DNA from: Clostridia bacterium
GTDB taxonomy: Bacteria > Bacillota > Clostridia > Oscillospirales > Acutalibacteraceae
DNA length: 64,000 nucleotides
NCBI GenBank assembly: GCA_017442225.1
Contig: JAFSAR010000003.1
Location: 35,752-99,751, forward strand
Reading direction: 5' to 3'
Shown: piece by piece, positions 41,887 to 49,485 of the stretch
How the letters are laid out: each line of letters opens with the position of its first letter
Position numbering within the stretch: the first letter of the stretch is position 1
Notes under the pieces: model-generated
Seen by the model: only the letters and a program-made list of their open reading frames with translations
Database searches by the model: none
Told to the model about the DNA's origin: nothing
Translations under genes and position numbers: made by a program

Positions 41887-42731
41887 CAATTTTCTACCTC
41901 GCGACTACGGGTAAGATACAGCTGCAGCAGCGCGACAACCGCTACAAGTACAAAGAAAACTACCGCCTTTGCCTGACCTACGCCCTCATAACCTACCCTG
42001 CCGTAAAAGGTGTTGTATATATCGAGCGCCACCATTTGAGTCTGCTTTGACGGCGCGCCTGCGGTGAGGGCTAAATTTTGGTCAAAAAGCTTAAACGAAT
42101 TAGTGATCGTAAGAAATAGGCATATGGTAATACTCGGCATAACCGACGGTATTATGATGCTGCGCAGCGTACGAAAAGGTCCTGCACCGTCTACACGCGC
42201 GGCTTCGAGTATTGCGGTGGGTATGTTTTGTATGCCCGCGATATAGATGATCATCATATAACCTATCATCTGCCAGCTCATCAGCACCACAAGTCCCCAA
42301 TAACCAAAAGTGGCATTTGAGGTGATTGAGTAGCCGTAATTATAGAGTATGCCGTTAATAATCAGCTGCCATATATAACCGAGTACTATACCGCCTATAA
42401 GGTTTGGCATAAAAAATACCGTGCGAAAGAGATTTGTACCGCGGATGCCGCGGGTAAGCAAAAGCGCTAACAAAAACGCTATAACGTTTATGCTTATCAC
42501 AGAGGCAATGGCAAATTTTACGGTAAACCACAACGAATTTAAAAAGTCACTGTTTTCGCTGAATGCCCTTATATAGTTTTGCAGTCCTACAAACTGCGCG
42601 TCACTTACCGTTCTAAACTCGCAAAATGATAGGTATAAACCCATTATAAAAGGAACCAAAAACGCTATACAAAAGGCTATAAAGGTAGGACCTACAAATA
42701 CGGCAAACCATCTTTTATTGCCGTTTTTCAC
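41886..42731 (-). CDS. ABC sugar transporter permease (MalF-like)
   Basis: 281 aa, six membrane segments, EAA loop EAARVDGAGPFRTLRSIIIP. It overlaps the upstream binding-protein gene by four bases and the downstream permease by one. Forms a heterodimer with the next gene product. Confidence 0.92.
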   Translation of the reverse strand: MKNGNKRWFAVFVGPTFIAFCIAFLVPFIMGLYLSFCEFRTVSDAQFVGLQNYIRAFSENSDFLNSLWFTVKFAIASVISINVIAFLLALLLTRGIRGTNLFRTVFFMPNLIGGIVLGYIWQLIINGILYNYGYSITSNATFGYWGLVVLMSWQMIGYMMIIYIAGIQNIPTAILEAARVDGAGPFRTLRSIIIPSVMPSITICLFLTITNSFKLFDQNLALTAGAPSKQTQMVALDIYNTFYGRVGYEGVGQAKAVVFFVLVAVVALLQLYLTRSREVEN

Positions 42732-44068
42732 TCTCGCTCACTCTTCCACATTGATTTAACGGTATTTTCCACGTCTGTCCACTCGCGGTTACCCTGTACA
42801 TATTCAAGCAACGCTCCGCCAACCTCGGTCTTGAATACGTCGCTTGGGAAAGAAGTGAATATCCAGGGCACGGTTTGTTTGCTCTCGTCGTTCATATAAC
42901 GCACTACCTCACGCGCAAGCGGATCGCTTGGAAGTTCCTGCTCGGTAAAGCTATTAAACGGTGTTACAAAGCCCAACTTATTTGTTACATAGTCTTTGCC
43001 CGTGTCACTCGAAAAAAGCCAATACAAAAAGTCAAGTGATTTTTGCTGCTGCTCGGCAGTCGCATTTTTATTTATCGCAAGATAATTTTCGGTGCCTATA
43101 CAAAGGCCTTGTCTTTCTTCGCCCTCTACACCTGTATAAAGAGGCAAAAATTTAATATCACTTTCTGCTACGGTGTTGCCCTTTACATCCTTAATCTGCG
43201 ACCAAGCCCAGTTTCCGTTTTGAACCATCGCAACCTTACCCAAAGCAAATTCCGCCATAGAATCGCTTGTGGATTTTGAACCCAAAACACCCTTTTCAGT
43301 CAGAGAATTATTGATATAAAGGTCAAAAAGATTTCTGTAGTTTGTCGCGTATCTGAATGCTACCTCTTTTGCATTAAGACCCGCAATCGTAGGATCGGCA
43401 TAATCGTCATTAGCGCTCAGTTCGTAATAAAGCGGCACATTAAGCAAATGCGTCTGCCAGCGCCAATCCTCACCGCTTGACAGCGAAGTAGATGCAAACA
43501 CGCCATCAATTTGGAGTTCGCTCTTGTGGGCGGTCATATCCTCGACTACTGCTTTAAGGGTATCAAAATTTTTAATTTCATCGGCACTATTTATTGCAGT
43601 TGCACGGTCTGATAACTTAAAATACTTTTGCATAATAGCGTCGTTATAAATAATTCCATAGCCCTCTACAACGTAAGGCACGGCATAAATACCATTGCCG
43701 CTCTCGTCACGGATAGCAAGAGTATCGTCGCTGAGTAACTTTGCAAAATTACTATTCTCTATATTAAGACAGTAATCCTTCCACGACTGGTAGCCAATAG
43801 GTCCGTTGACCTGAAAAATGGTGGGCGCGCTTGATTTTGCAATTTCGGATTTAAGCGTTTGTTCGTACGTGTTTGCCGCCGCAGTCACAACCTTTACGGC
43901 AACACCTGTTTCTTCCTCGTATTTCTCGGCAATTTCTTTGTAAGCATCTGCAGACTCGGGTTTGAAATTTAGAAAATAAATGTCGGCGGTCTTTCCTTCG
44001 CCACAGCCTGTAAAGAGCGTTACGATACATATAACGCATAAAATTAATGATATTATCTTTTTTGACAT
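42728..44068 (-). CDS. ABC sugar-binding lipoprotein (family 1)
   Basis: 446 aa; signal peptide with lipobox LFTGC (Cys22). The mature sequence has the MalE-type pattern YKEIAEKYEEETGVAVKVVT, IFQVNGPIGYQSW, and FALGKVAMVQNGNWAWSQI. Binds the sugar for import. Operon order binding protein, two permeases, then malQ points to maltodextrin as ligand (inference). No regulator gene is adjacent. Confidence 0.92.
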   Translation of the reverse strand: MSKKIISLILCVICIVTLFTGCGEGKTADIYFLNFKPESADAYKEIAEKYEEETGVAVKVVTAAANTYEQTLKSEIAKSSAPTIFQVNGPIGYQSWKDYCLNIENSNFAKLLSDDTLAIRDESGNGIYAVPYVVEGYGIIYNDAIMQKYFKLSDRATAINSADEIKNFDTLKAVVEDMTAHKSELQIDGVFASTSLSSGEDWRWQTHLLNVPLYYELSANDDYADPTIAGLNAKEVAFRYATNYRNLFDLYINNSLTEKGVLGSKSTSDSMAEFALGKVAMVQNGNWAWSQIKDVKGNTVAESDIKFLPLYTGVEGEERQGLCIGTENYLAINKNATAEQQQKSLDFLYWLFSSDTGKDYVTNKLGFVTPFNSFTEQELPSDPLAREVVRYMNDESKQTVPWIFTSFPSDVFKTEVGGALLEYVQGNREWTDVENTVKSMWKSERE

Positions 44069-44138
44069 AAAAATTCCTCCGTAAATTAAGGTTATTTATA
44101 TCTTTGCCGAAATTTTTACAAATAATACAAAATATTAA

Positions 44139-44171
44139 AAAACCGATTGTACTAAACGCACAATCGGTTTT
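44139..44171. terminator. Terminator between the 140-aa membrane protein and the sugar operon
   Basis: Perfect 12-bp stem AAAACCGATTGT/ACAATCGGTTTT with A-rich and T-rich flanks on both sides. Confidence 0.8.
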
Positions 44172-44210
44172 AATCTTTTTTTATTTGAAGTCTGTAATGC
44201 TTATAGACTT

Positions 44211-44633
44211 TTAATTTTCGTCATTGAAGCTAAATTCACCGACACAATTAATTGTGCAGGCAATACTTGTTACCATGAGTGTAAAGAAAGCCGCTAACAA
44301 ACCTACAAACACAGCACCCAAGCCGCTTGTTGCCGCAAAGCCCACAGCCAAAAGAATTATTGATGTTGCTATACTGCCAAGTATTCCCGCGGTGACAAGC
44401 TTTATATTAAAACCGCAACTGTTTTGACACAATGCTCTGTAAAGCACGGGGACCAATGCCAAAAGTATTGCCAAAAACAGCACCGCTACTCCAAATGCCA
44501 CTATATAAAACACGGTAGTAAAGGTAACGATAGCCGTAAATTGTACTATTGCCGCAACAACACCCACGATTATAGCGGCAGCAATGCTTAGGAAAGAGCA
44601 GTCCACACGGGTATTACAATTTGATTGTCTCAT
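44211..44633 (-). CDS. Small hydrophobic membrane protein, unknown function
   Basis: 140 aa with four hydrophobic segments and conserved-looking cysteines (NCNTRVDC at the N-terminus, ALCQNSCG in the middle, SIACTINCVG near the end). The ATG at 44633 is chosen because GGGGTG lies six bases upstream; a GTG at 44642 is part of that site. It stands alone between two strong boundaries. No family recognised. Confidence 0.65.
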   Translation of the reverse strand: MRQSNCNTRVDCSFLSIAAAIIVGVVAAIVQFTAIVTFTTVFYIVAFGVAVLFLAILLALVPVLYRALCQNSCGFNIKLVTAGILGSIATSIILLAVGFAATSGLGAVFVGLLAAFFTLMVTSIACTINCVGEFSFNDEN

Positions 44634-44780
44634 TATTTTCACCCCTATATATATTACGAAAATCGCTTTAGCTTTGTGAATACATAGGTAAATATACTTA
44701 ACATAAACTGTTGACTTTATATGATATAAAAATTATAATATAATATATTAATATATGGTTTAAAAGGATGGTGCTTTGCC

Positions 44781-45569
44781 TTGAAAACTACAACAATTTG
44801 CTTTGCTAATAACAAAGGCGGCAGCGGTAAATCTACCACAACGTGTAACGTAGGCTACGAGTTATCAAAAATGGGTTATCGCGTGCTGCTGATAGACGGC
44901 GATATGCAGATGAATTTATCTCTGTCACTCTTTTCGGAAGACGAGGTTTTAGAGTCTGCCCAAAGCGGTAATAACATTTACACTGCCGTAACACAGCAAA
45001 AGGATATTGCCGATTACATAACACCTACAAAATACGAAAATCTTGATATGGTGCTGTCCTCCAGCCTTATGAGCAATATCGAATTTGAGTTGTTTTCAAA
45101 ATGGCAACGCGAGTTAATTCTTAAAAATTGTCTTAAAAACGTAAAAAACAGCGGTAAATACGACTTTATTTTAATGGACGCGCCCCCAACCTTGGGCGGA
45201 TGGGTTATGAATATGCTGTGCTCGGCGGATTATCTTATAATTCCTGTCGAGGCGAGCCCTTGGGGACTTTTCGGTCTTGCCAATATGTTCGAGTTTTTTA
45301 GCACGGTAAAGCAAATAAACCCCGACCTTTCACTGCTTGGCGTTGCGGTTACAAAGGTTGACTCACGCAAAAATTATTTTAAGCAGACTATCGAAACATT
45401 GCAAAACACCGACGGCGTTCACTTGTTCGAGAATTACATCCGCACAGACAGCTCTATCGAATGGGCGCAGGATGCGTCGCTACCCGTAGCAGTTTATAAA
45501 CCAAGCGCCAGAAGCGCTAAAGAATACAAGGCACTTACAGAGGAGGTTGTTTCACTTGTCAATAGGTAA
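44781..45569 (+). CDS. ParA/Soj-family ATPase
   Basis: 262 aa. Deviant Walker A KGGSGKSTTTCNVGYELSKM (residues about 11-30), Walker A' IDGDMQMNLSLSLF, and LMDAPPTLGGW as Walker B. TTG start at 44781 behind AAGGATG. It is followed, with a 14-nt overlap from the chosen start, by a small ParB-like gene. This pair is not in the usual rnpA-gidB-soj-spo0J chromosomal-origin context, so it may be a remnant of a plasmid/mobile partition system or an orphan cargo-positioning ATPase. Confidence 0.88.
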   Translation: MKTTTICFANNKGGSGKSTTTCNVGYELSKMGYRVLLIDGDMQMNLSLSLFSEDEVLESAQSGNNIYTAVTQQKDIADYITPTKYENLDMVLSSSLMSNIEFELFSKWQRELILKNCLKNVKNSGKYDFILMDAPPTLGGWVMNMLCSADYLIIPVEASPWGLFGLANMFEFFSTVKQINPDLSLLGVAVTKVDSRKNYFKQTIETLQNTDGVHLFENYIRTDSSIEWAQDASLPVAVYKPSARSAKEYKALTEEVVSLVNR

Positions 45570-46002
45570 AAACAGCATCGCCCGCGCGGTAAACGCTACC
45601 GCCACAGTAAAGGCGCAGAATACAGGCTCTGCAACCAGTAACGTTACAAGTTTTCCGATTGATAATATCGGTGTTTTAACAGTTGCAAAAACACCCGACG
45701 ATATAAACACTTTAAAACAAAGTATTGAAAAACGCGGTATACTCTGCCCCGTGCTTGTTTGTGTGACGGCTAAGGATGACGTATGGCTACTTGACGGCTA
45801 CCGCCGATATTATGCCGCGAAAGAGCTTGGTATTTCACAGATAAACGCCGTTGTTTTAAGCCTAGAAAACAAGCGTGACGCGAACAATATTTATACAGAG
45901 CTTTCAAAAGCCAAAACCACCCAAAAGACCGACGAAATACACGAGGAAAAATTCCGTATTCTTTGTGTAAAGGATCACGACTTGCCGGCATATCTTCTGT
46001 AA
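45556..46002 (+). CDS. Short ParB-like protein (ParB/Srx N-terminal domain only)
   Basis: 148 aa from a TTG at 45556, nine bases after GAGGAGG. Low-complexity Ala/Thr/Asn N-terminus, then the ParB N-domain: FPIDNIGVLTVAK, LKQSIEKRGILCPVLV and WLLDGYRRYYAAKELG (the G-x-R-R-x-x-A segment). The HTH DNA-binding and dimer domains of full ParB (about 280 aa) are missing. It may act as a ParA activator without centromere binding. Overlap with parA indicates coupling. Confidence 0.75.
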   Translation: MSIGKNSIARAVNATATVKAQNTGSATSNVTSFPIDNIGVLTVAKTPDDINTLKQSIEKRGILCPVLVCVTAKDDVWLLDGYRRYYAAKELGISQINAVVLSLENKRDANNIYTELSKAKTTQKTDEIHEEKFRILCVKDHDLPAYLL

Positions 46003-46026
46003 AAAATAATAAGCGAGGTTATAAAA

Positions 46027-46626
46027 ATGAATGTAGTATGTTTGGATATGGAGGGCGTATTAGTCCCTGAAATATGGATTGCATTTGCCAACGAGGTTGG
46101 TATCCCCGAATTGAAGCGCACCACCCGTGACGAGCCCGATTATGATAAACTTATGCAATACAGACTGAATATTTTAAAAGAGCACAATTTAGGTATTCAC
46201 GAAATTCAGGCTGTTATTGAAAAAATTGACGTTATGGACGGCGCAAAGGAATTCTTGGATGAACTGCGCAGCGTAACACAAGTAATAATACTTAGCGATA
46301 CTTTTGAGCAGTTTGCGGCGCCTATTATGAAAAAGCTTGGTATGCCCACAATTTTCTGCAACACCTTAGAAATAGCAGAAAACGGCGAGATTACAGGCTA
46401 TAAAATGCGTTGCGAAAAATCAAAGCTCACAACAGTCAAGGCGCTTCAGTCCTGCGGATTTGAAACTATTGCGGCAGGTGACAGCTTCAACGACCTTGGT
46501 ATGATACTTGCAAGCAAAGCGGGTTTCCTCTTTAAATCTACCGAAAAGATAAAGGCGGATTACCCCGACCTCCCTGCTTTTGAAGAGTACGACGAGCTGC
46601 TTGCCGCAATTAAAGCCGCATTATAA
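46027..46626 (+). CDS. thrH: Phosphoserine phosphatase/homoserine phosphotransferase ThrH
   Basis: 199-aa HAD-family enzyme. Motif I LDMEGVLVPEIW (nucleophile Asp), motif II ILSDTFEQF, motif III with KSKLTTVKAL lysine, and motif IV AAGDSFNDLGMI. The LDMEGVLVPE form is characteristic of ThrH rather than SerB. Makes serine from phosphoserine and can transfer phosphate to homoserine. Its stop codon lies in the first bases (TTATAATGAT) of hairpin element B. Confidence 0.88.
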   Translation: MNVVCLDMEGVLVPEIWIAFANEVGIPELKRTTRDEPDYDKLMQYRLNILKEHNLGIHEIQAVIEKIDVMDGAKEFLDELRSVTQVIILSDTFEQFAAPIMKKLGMPTIFCNTLEIAENGEITGYKMRCEKSKLTTVKALQSCGFETIAAGDSFNDLGMILASKAGFLFKSTEKIKADYPDLPAFEEYDELLAAIKAAL

Positions 46627-46783
46627 TGATCGTTGAAAGTGGAAATATTTTATATTTCCACTAAAGAGCCGATAGATCGACTCTAAAACAATCAAATTAG
46701 AAAAATTTGGTTGTTTTTCAACATCATTGATAATGGCTATGGTCAAGTTTTCAAAGAAAACTTGACCATAGCCATTATCATAA
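46621..46783 (+). repeat. Modular hairpin element, copy B
   Basis: Hairpins in order: GTGGAAATAT/ATATTTCCAC (46639-46661, 10-bp perfect), AGAGCCGAT/ATCGACTCT (46665-46684, one mismatch), an AACAATCAAATT/AATTTGGTTGTT stem (46688-46717), and a 53-nt hairpin with perfect 25-bp arms (46728-46780; arm starts TGATAATGGCTATGGTCAAG). The whole aligns with the reverse complement of 5075-5255. It directly follows thrH. Confidence 0.75.
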
Positions 46784-46789
46784 AATGGT

Positions 46790-46824
46790 CTTGGGCGCAA
46801 TTCGCCGTTTGAATTGCGCCCAAG
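46790..46824 (+). terminator. Perfect 14-bp hairpin after element B
   Basis: CTTGGGCGCAATTC pairs with GAATTGCGCCCAAG across a 7-nt loop; a short TTTT follows 4 nt later. It may be the thrH terminator or a further hairpin module. Bases 46830-47004 show no gene. Confidence 0.55.
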
Positions 46825-47004
46825 TAGTCTTTTAACACTATGCCGAAACGTATAAAATTTGTAGGCTTATCCTCGACTTTTGCCGCGGCATCAAATTTAT
46901 ATACATAGCACGGATTTTTTTACTCCGTTGTAATTATTATACGGTGTTATTTTTAAGAAAATGATGATTTTGTGTAAATAAATTTTAAATTTCAGGGTGA
47001 TAAA

Positions 47005-48075
47005 ATGATAAAAAATCGCATTTTAAATTTACAGGAAATTTTAAATGACAACGAGGCGTTTTTAGTTACAAGCGGCTCTAACCGTTTTTATCTGACAGGG
47101 TTTAATTCGAGCGCAGGTACTGTTGTGATAACTAAAACCCGAGCTGTATTTTTCATAGATTTCAGATATTTCGAGAAGGCCAAGTCCACCGCTGGCAGCT
47201 GTGAGGTTGTGCTTTACGACAAGGGAGATAAAGGAATTTATGAATTCTGTAAAAGTGAAAAAATCAAATGCATATTTGTTGAAAGCTCTTTTGTCAGTCT
47301 TACACAGCATAAGCATTTAAGTGATTTATTTAGCGGCATTGAAATTTCAAAGGACAATCTGTTAGACCTAAGTATTAATAAAATGCGCGCTGTAAAATCG
47401 GCGGATGAGTTGCTGTGCATAAAGCAGGCTCAAGCTCTTACTGACAGCACCTTTGACTATATTCTGCCAAGAATTACAGCAGGCAGAACCGAGCGTGAAG
47501 TAATGCTCGATATGGAATTTTTTATGCGAGGTCTTGGTGCTAGCGGCGTATCGTTTGATTTTATTGTGGTATCGGGTAAAAACTCATCATTACCGCACGG
47601 TGTGCCTACCGACAAAAAAATTGAAAAAGGCGACTTTGTCACAATGGATTTCGGCGCGCTTTACAACGGCTACTGCAGTGATATGACGCGTACCGTCGCT
47701 GTGGGAAACATAAGCGAAGAACAGCAAAGGGTTTATGACACCGTTCTTAAAGCTCAAACCACCGCGTGCGGCGCTATAAAGGCAGGCAAGGTTTGTGGTG
47801 ATATGGATAAAATCGCCCGCGATATTATTTATAACGCGGGTTACAAAGGCTGTTTCGGTCACGCTTTGGGTCACAGTGTCGGTATAGACGTTCACGAATC
47901 GCCAAGCCTTAGTCCAAATAACAAAGATGTTTTACAACTCGGCAACGTTGTAACGGTAGAGCCTGGAATTTATATTGAAAATAAATTTGGTGTAAGAATT
48001 GAAGACATGGTCTACGTTACCGAAGACGGTTGCATAAACCTTACAAAGAGTGATAAAAATCTGATAATATTATAA
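47005..48075 (+). CDS. pepP: Xaa-Pro aminopeptidase (M24B)
   Basis: 356 aa. N-terminal creatinase-like domain (FLVTSGSNRFYLTGFNSSAG) and C-terminal pita-bread peptidase with metal ligands in TMDFGALYNGYCSDMTRT, GHALGHSVGIDVHE, VTVEPGIYIE and GVRIEDMVYVTEDG. Removes N-terminal residues preceding proline. The ATG at 47005 follows AGGGTGAT. In many Firmicutes efp follows; here a terminator follows instead. Confidence 0.94.
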   Translation: MIKNRILNLQEILNDNEAFLVTSGSNRFYLTGFNSSAGTVVITKTRAVFFIDFRYFEKAKSTAGSCEVVLYDKGDKGIYEFCKSEKIKCIFVESSFVSLTQHKHLSDLFSGIEISKDNLLDLSINKMRAVKSADELLCIKQAQALTDSTFDYILPRITAGRTEREVMLDMEFFMRGLGASGVSFDFIVVSGKNSSLPHGVPTDKKIEKGDFVTMDFGALYNGYCSDMTRTVAVGNISEEQQRVYDTVLKAQTTACGAIKAGKVCGDMDKIARDIIYNAGYKGCFGHALGHSVGIDVHESPSLSPNNKDVLQLGNVVTVEPGIYIENKFGVRIEDMVYVTEDGCINLTKSDKNLIIL

Positions 48076-48086
48076 TACACGTTATA

Positions 48087-48121
48087 AAAGCGACCTCGCA
48101 AATTTGCGAGGTCGCTTTTTT
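48087..48121. terminator. Terminator after pepP
   Basis: Perfect 16-bp palindrome AAAGCGACCTCGCAAA/TTTGCGAGGTCGCTTT plus extra Ts; convergent genes on both sides. Confidence 0.9.
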
Positions 48122-48122
48122 G

Positions 48123-48542
48123 TTATTCAGCGTCGTATGATTCGTAAAATTCGCACAAATCAACATATGCCTGTCTGCCGTCTGTTACGGTATAAAAGTC
48201 ATGATACTCTTCACCAAGACAACACGAGCCGTTGTCGTATATTGTAAATATTAAAAATGTGTCTTGCTTTTCATTATAAAAACGCATATAAAGATAGGAA
48301 GAACCCATTTCGCCCTCTGTTGCGGTATCAATGTTGAGCTTTTCAAACTCGTCAAACATACTTTTTGCAAATTCGGCATCGTCTATATTGGTTTTATATT
48401 GATTACCGCTCAAACAGTCTACAATCAGCACTCCCGAAGGCTCAAAATTGTCATACACATCGTATTCTTCCTCGCAACCCATAATACAAAAAGCAAGGCA
48501 TAATACTAATAATAAAGCGAATATTTTTTTAAAACAGTTCAT
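48123..48542 (-). CDS. Small lipoprotein, unknown function
   Basis: 139 aa from the ATG at 48542 (AAGGAACC upstream). Signal peptide with lipobox CIMGC, acidic mature domain (EEEYDVYDNFEPSG, DNGSCCLGEEYHDFYTVTDG) with alternating strands. Follows a glycosyltransferase gene by 13 nt. No family recognised. Confidence 0.7.
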   Translation of the reverse strand: MNCFKKIFALLLVLCLAFCIMGCEEEYDVYDNFEPSGVLIVDCLSGNQYKTNIDDAEFAKSMFDEFEKLNIDTATEGEMGSSYLYMRFYNEKQDTFLIFTIYDNGSCCLGEEYHDFYTVTDGRQAYVDLCEFYESYDAE

Positions 48543-48555
48543 AAAAGGTTCCTTC

Positions 48556-49473
48556 CTATGCAAAAAAATACTGACCGACAACACGAAGACGCGTGCATTT
48601 TTTAAATCCGTATTTTTGCATTGTACGTATTTTTTTAAATTTGTTCATCCGAGGTATTTTGCAATAAATTTCAATTATCTCTTTCTGCCGCTCACCCAAA
48701 ACGCCATCGTAACGGTCAAGCAGTGATTTTGCTTGTGTATAGGTAGCGTTATAATTTTCTCGCACCTTGTCAAGAGTCGCAAGCTTGCGCTTTACAAAAG
48801 CAATACCGTACGAGGCTTTAGCCCCTACCTGATTGCTCTCGTGCTGACGGTAAAGCATTGTGGACTCCTGCACACAAACAAGCTTACCGAAAAGCACGGC
48901 TACAAGCGCCAACCACCAGTCGTGCATAATGCAGTTTTCGGGTATGTTGCTGCATTTTTCCTTTAACGCGCGGTTTATCATAACCGTACAACCCGTAACG
49001 TAGTTCTGCACCAAAAGCTTTGATAGCGTAATATCATCCTGAATTAATTTCTGAAATTCAAAAAACGACGGTGATATAACGTTGAGACTATGATCCACCA
49101 CCTTTAAATCGGTATGTACCAATACGGGTGTTTTGCCATCTTCCTCAGCCTTTTGCATTGCGGCAAGCGTTTTTTCTATCTTTTGAGGTAGCCATACGTC
49201 GTCCTGATCGCAAAACATTATATAATCGCTGTCGCAATTTTCAAGCAACTTGGCAAAATTCTGCTTTGCGCTGCCTGTAGGCGCGCCCTCAAGTTTTGAG
49301 ATTATTTGCGGATACTTACTGCAATAATCATCAATTATCAGCGGTGAGCCGTCGCCCGAGCCATCATCACGGATAACGATTTTTATATTCTTTACAGTCT
49401 GAGTGAGTATTGAATCAATTTGCTCTTTTAAGTATTTTTCACCGTTATAAACGGCAAGCAAAACCGTAACCAA
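48556..49473 (-). CDS. Family 2 glycosyltransferase
   Basis: 305 aa. GT-A fold start VTVLLAVYNGEKYLKEQIDS, then IVIRDDGSGDGS (nucleotide-binding DDGS), MFCDQDDVWLPQKIEKT (DxD-type motif) and MHDWWLALVA. Resembles rhamnosyl/galactosyl-type transferases of polysaccharide synthesis. Start is a TTG at 49473 behind GGGGTG. The gene lies 12 nt after the pseudokinase gene on the same strand; no polysaccharide cluster is adjacent. Confidence 0.9.
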   Translation of the reverse strand: MVTVLLAVYNGEKYLKEQIDSILTQTVKNIKIVIRDDGSGDGSPLIIDDYCSKYPQIISKLEGAPTGSAKQNFAKLLENCDSDYIMFCDQDDVWLPQKIEKTLAAMQKAEEDGKTPVLVHTDLKVVDHSLNVISPSFFEFQKLIQDDITLSKLLVQNYVTGCTVMINRALKEKCSNIPENCIMHDWWLALVAVLFGKLVCVQESTMLYRQHESNQVGAKASYGIAFVKRKLATLDKVRENYNATYTQAKSLLDRYDGVLGERQKEIIEIYCKIPRMNKFKKIRTMQKYGFKKCTRLRVVGQYFFA

Positions 49474-49485
49474 ACATTCACCCCA

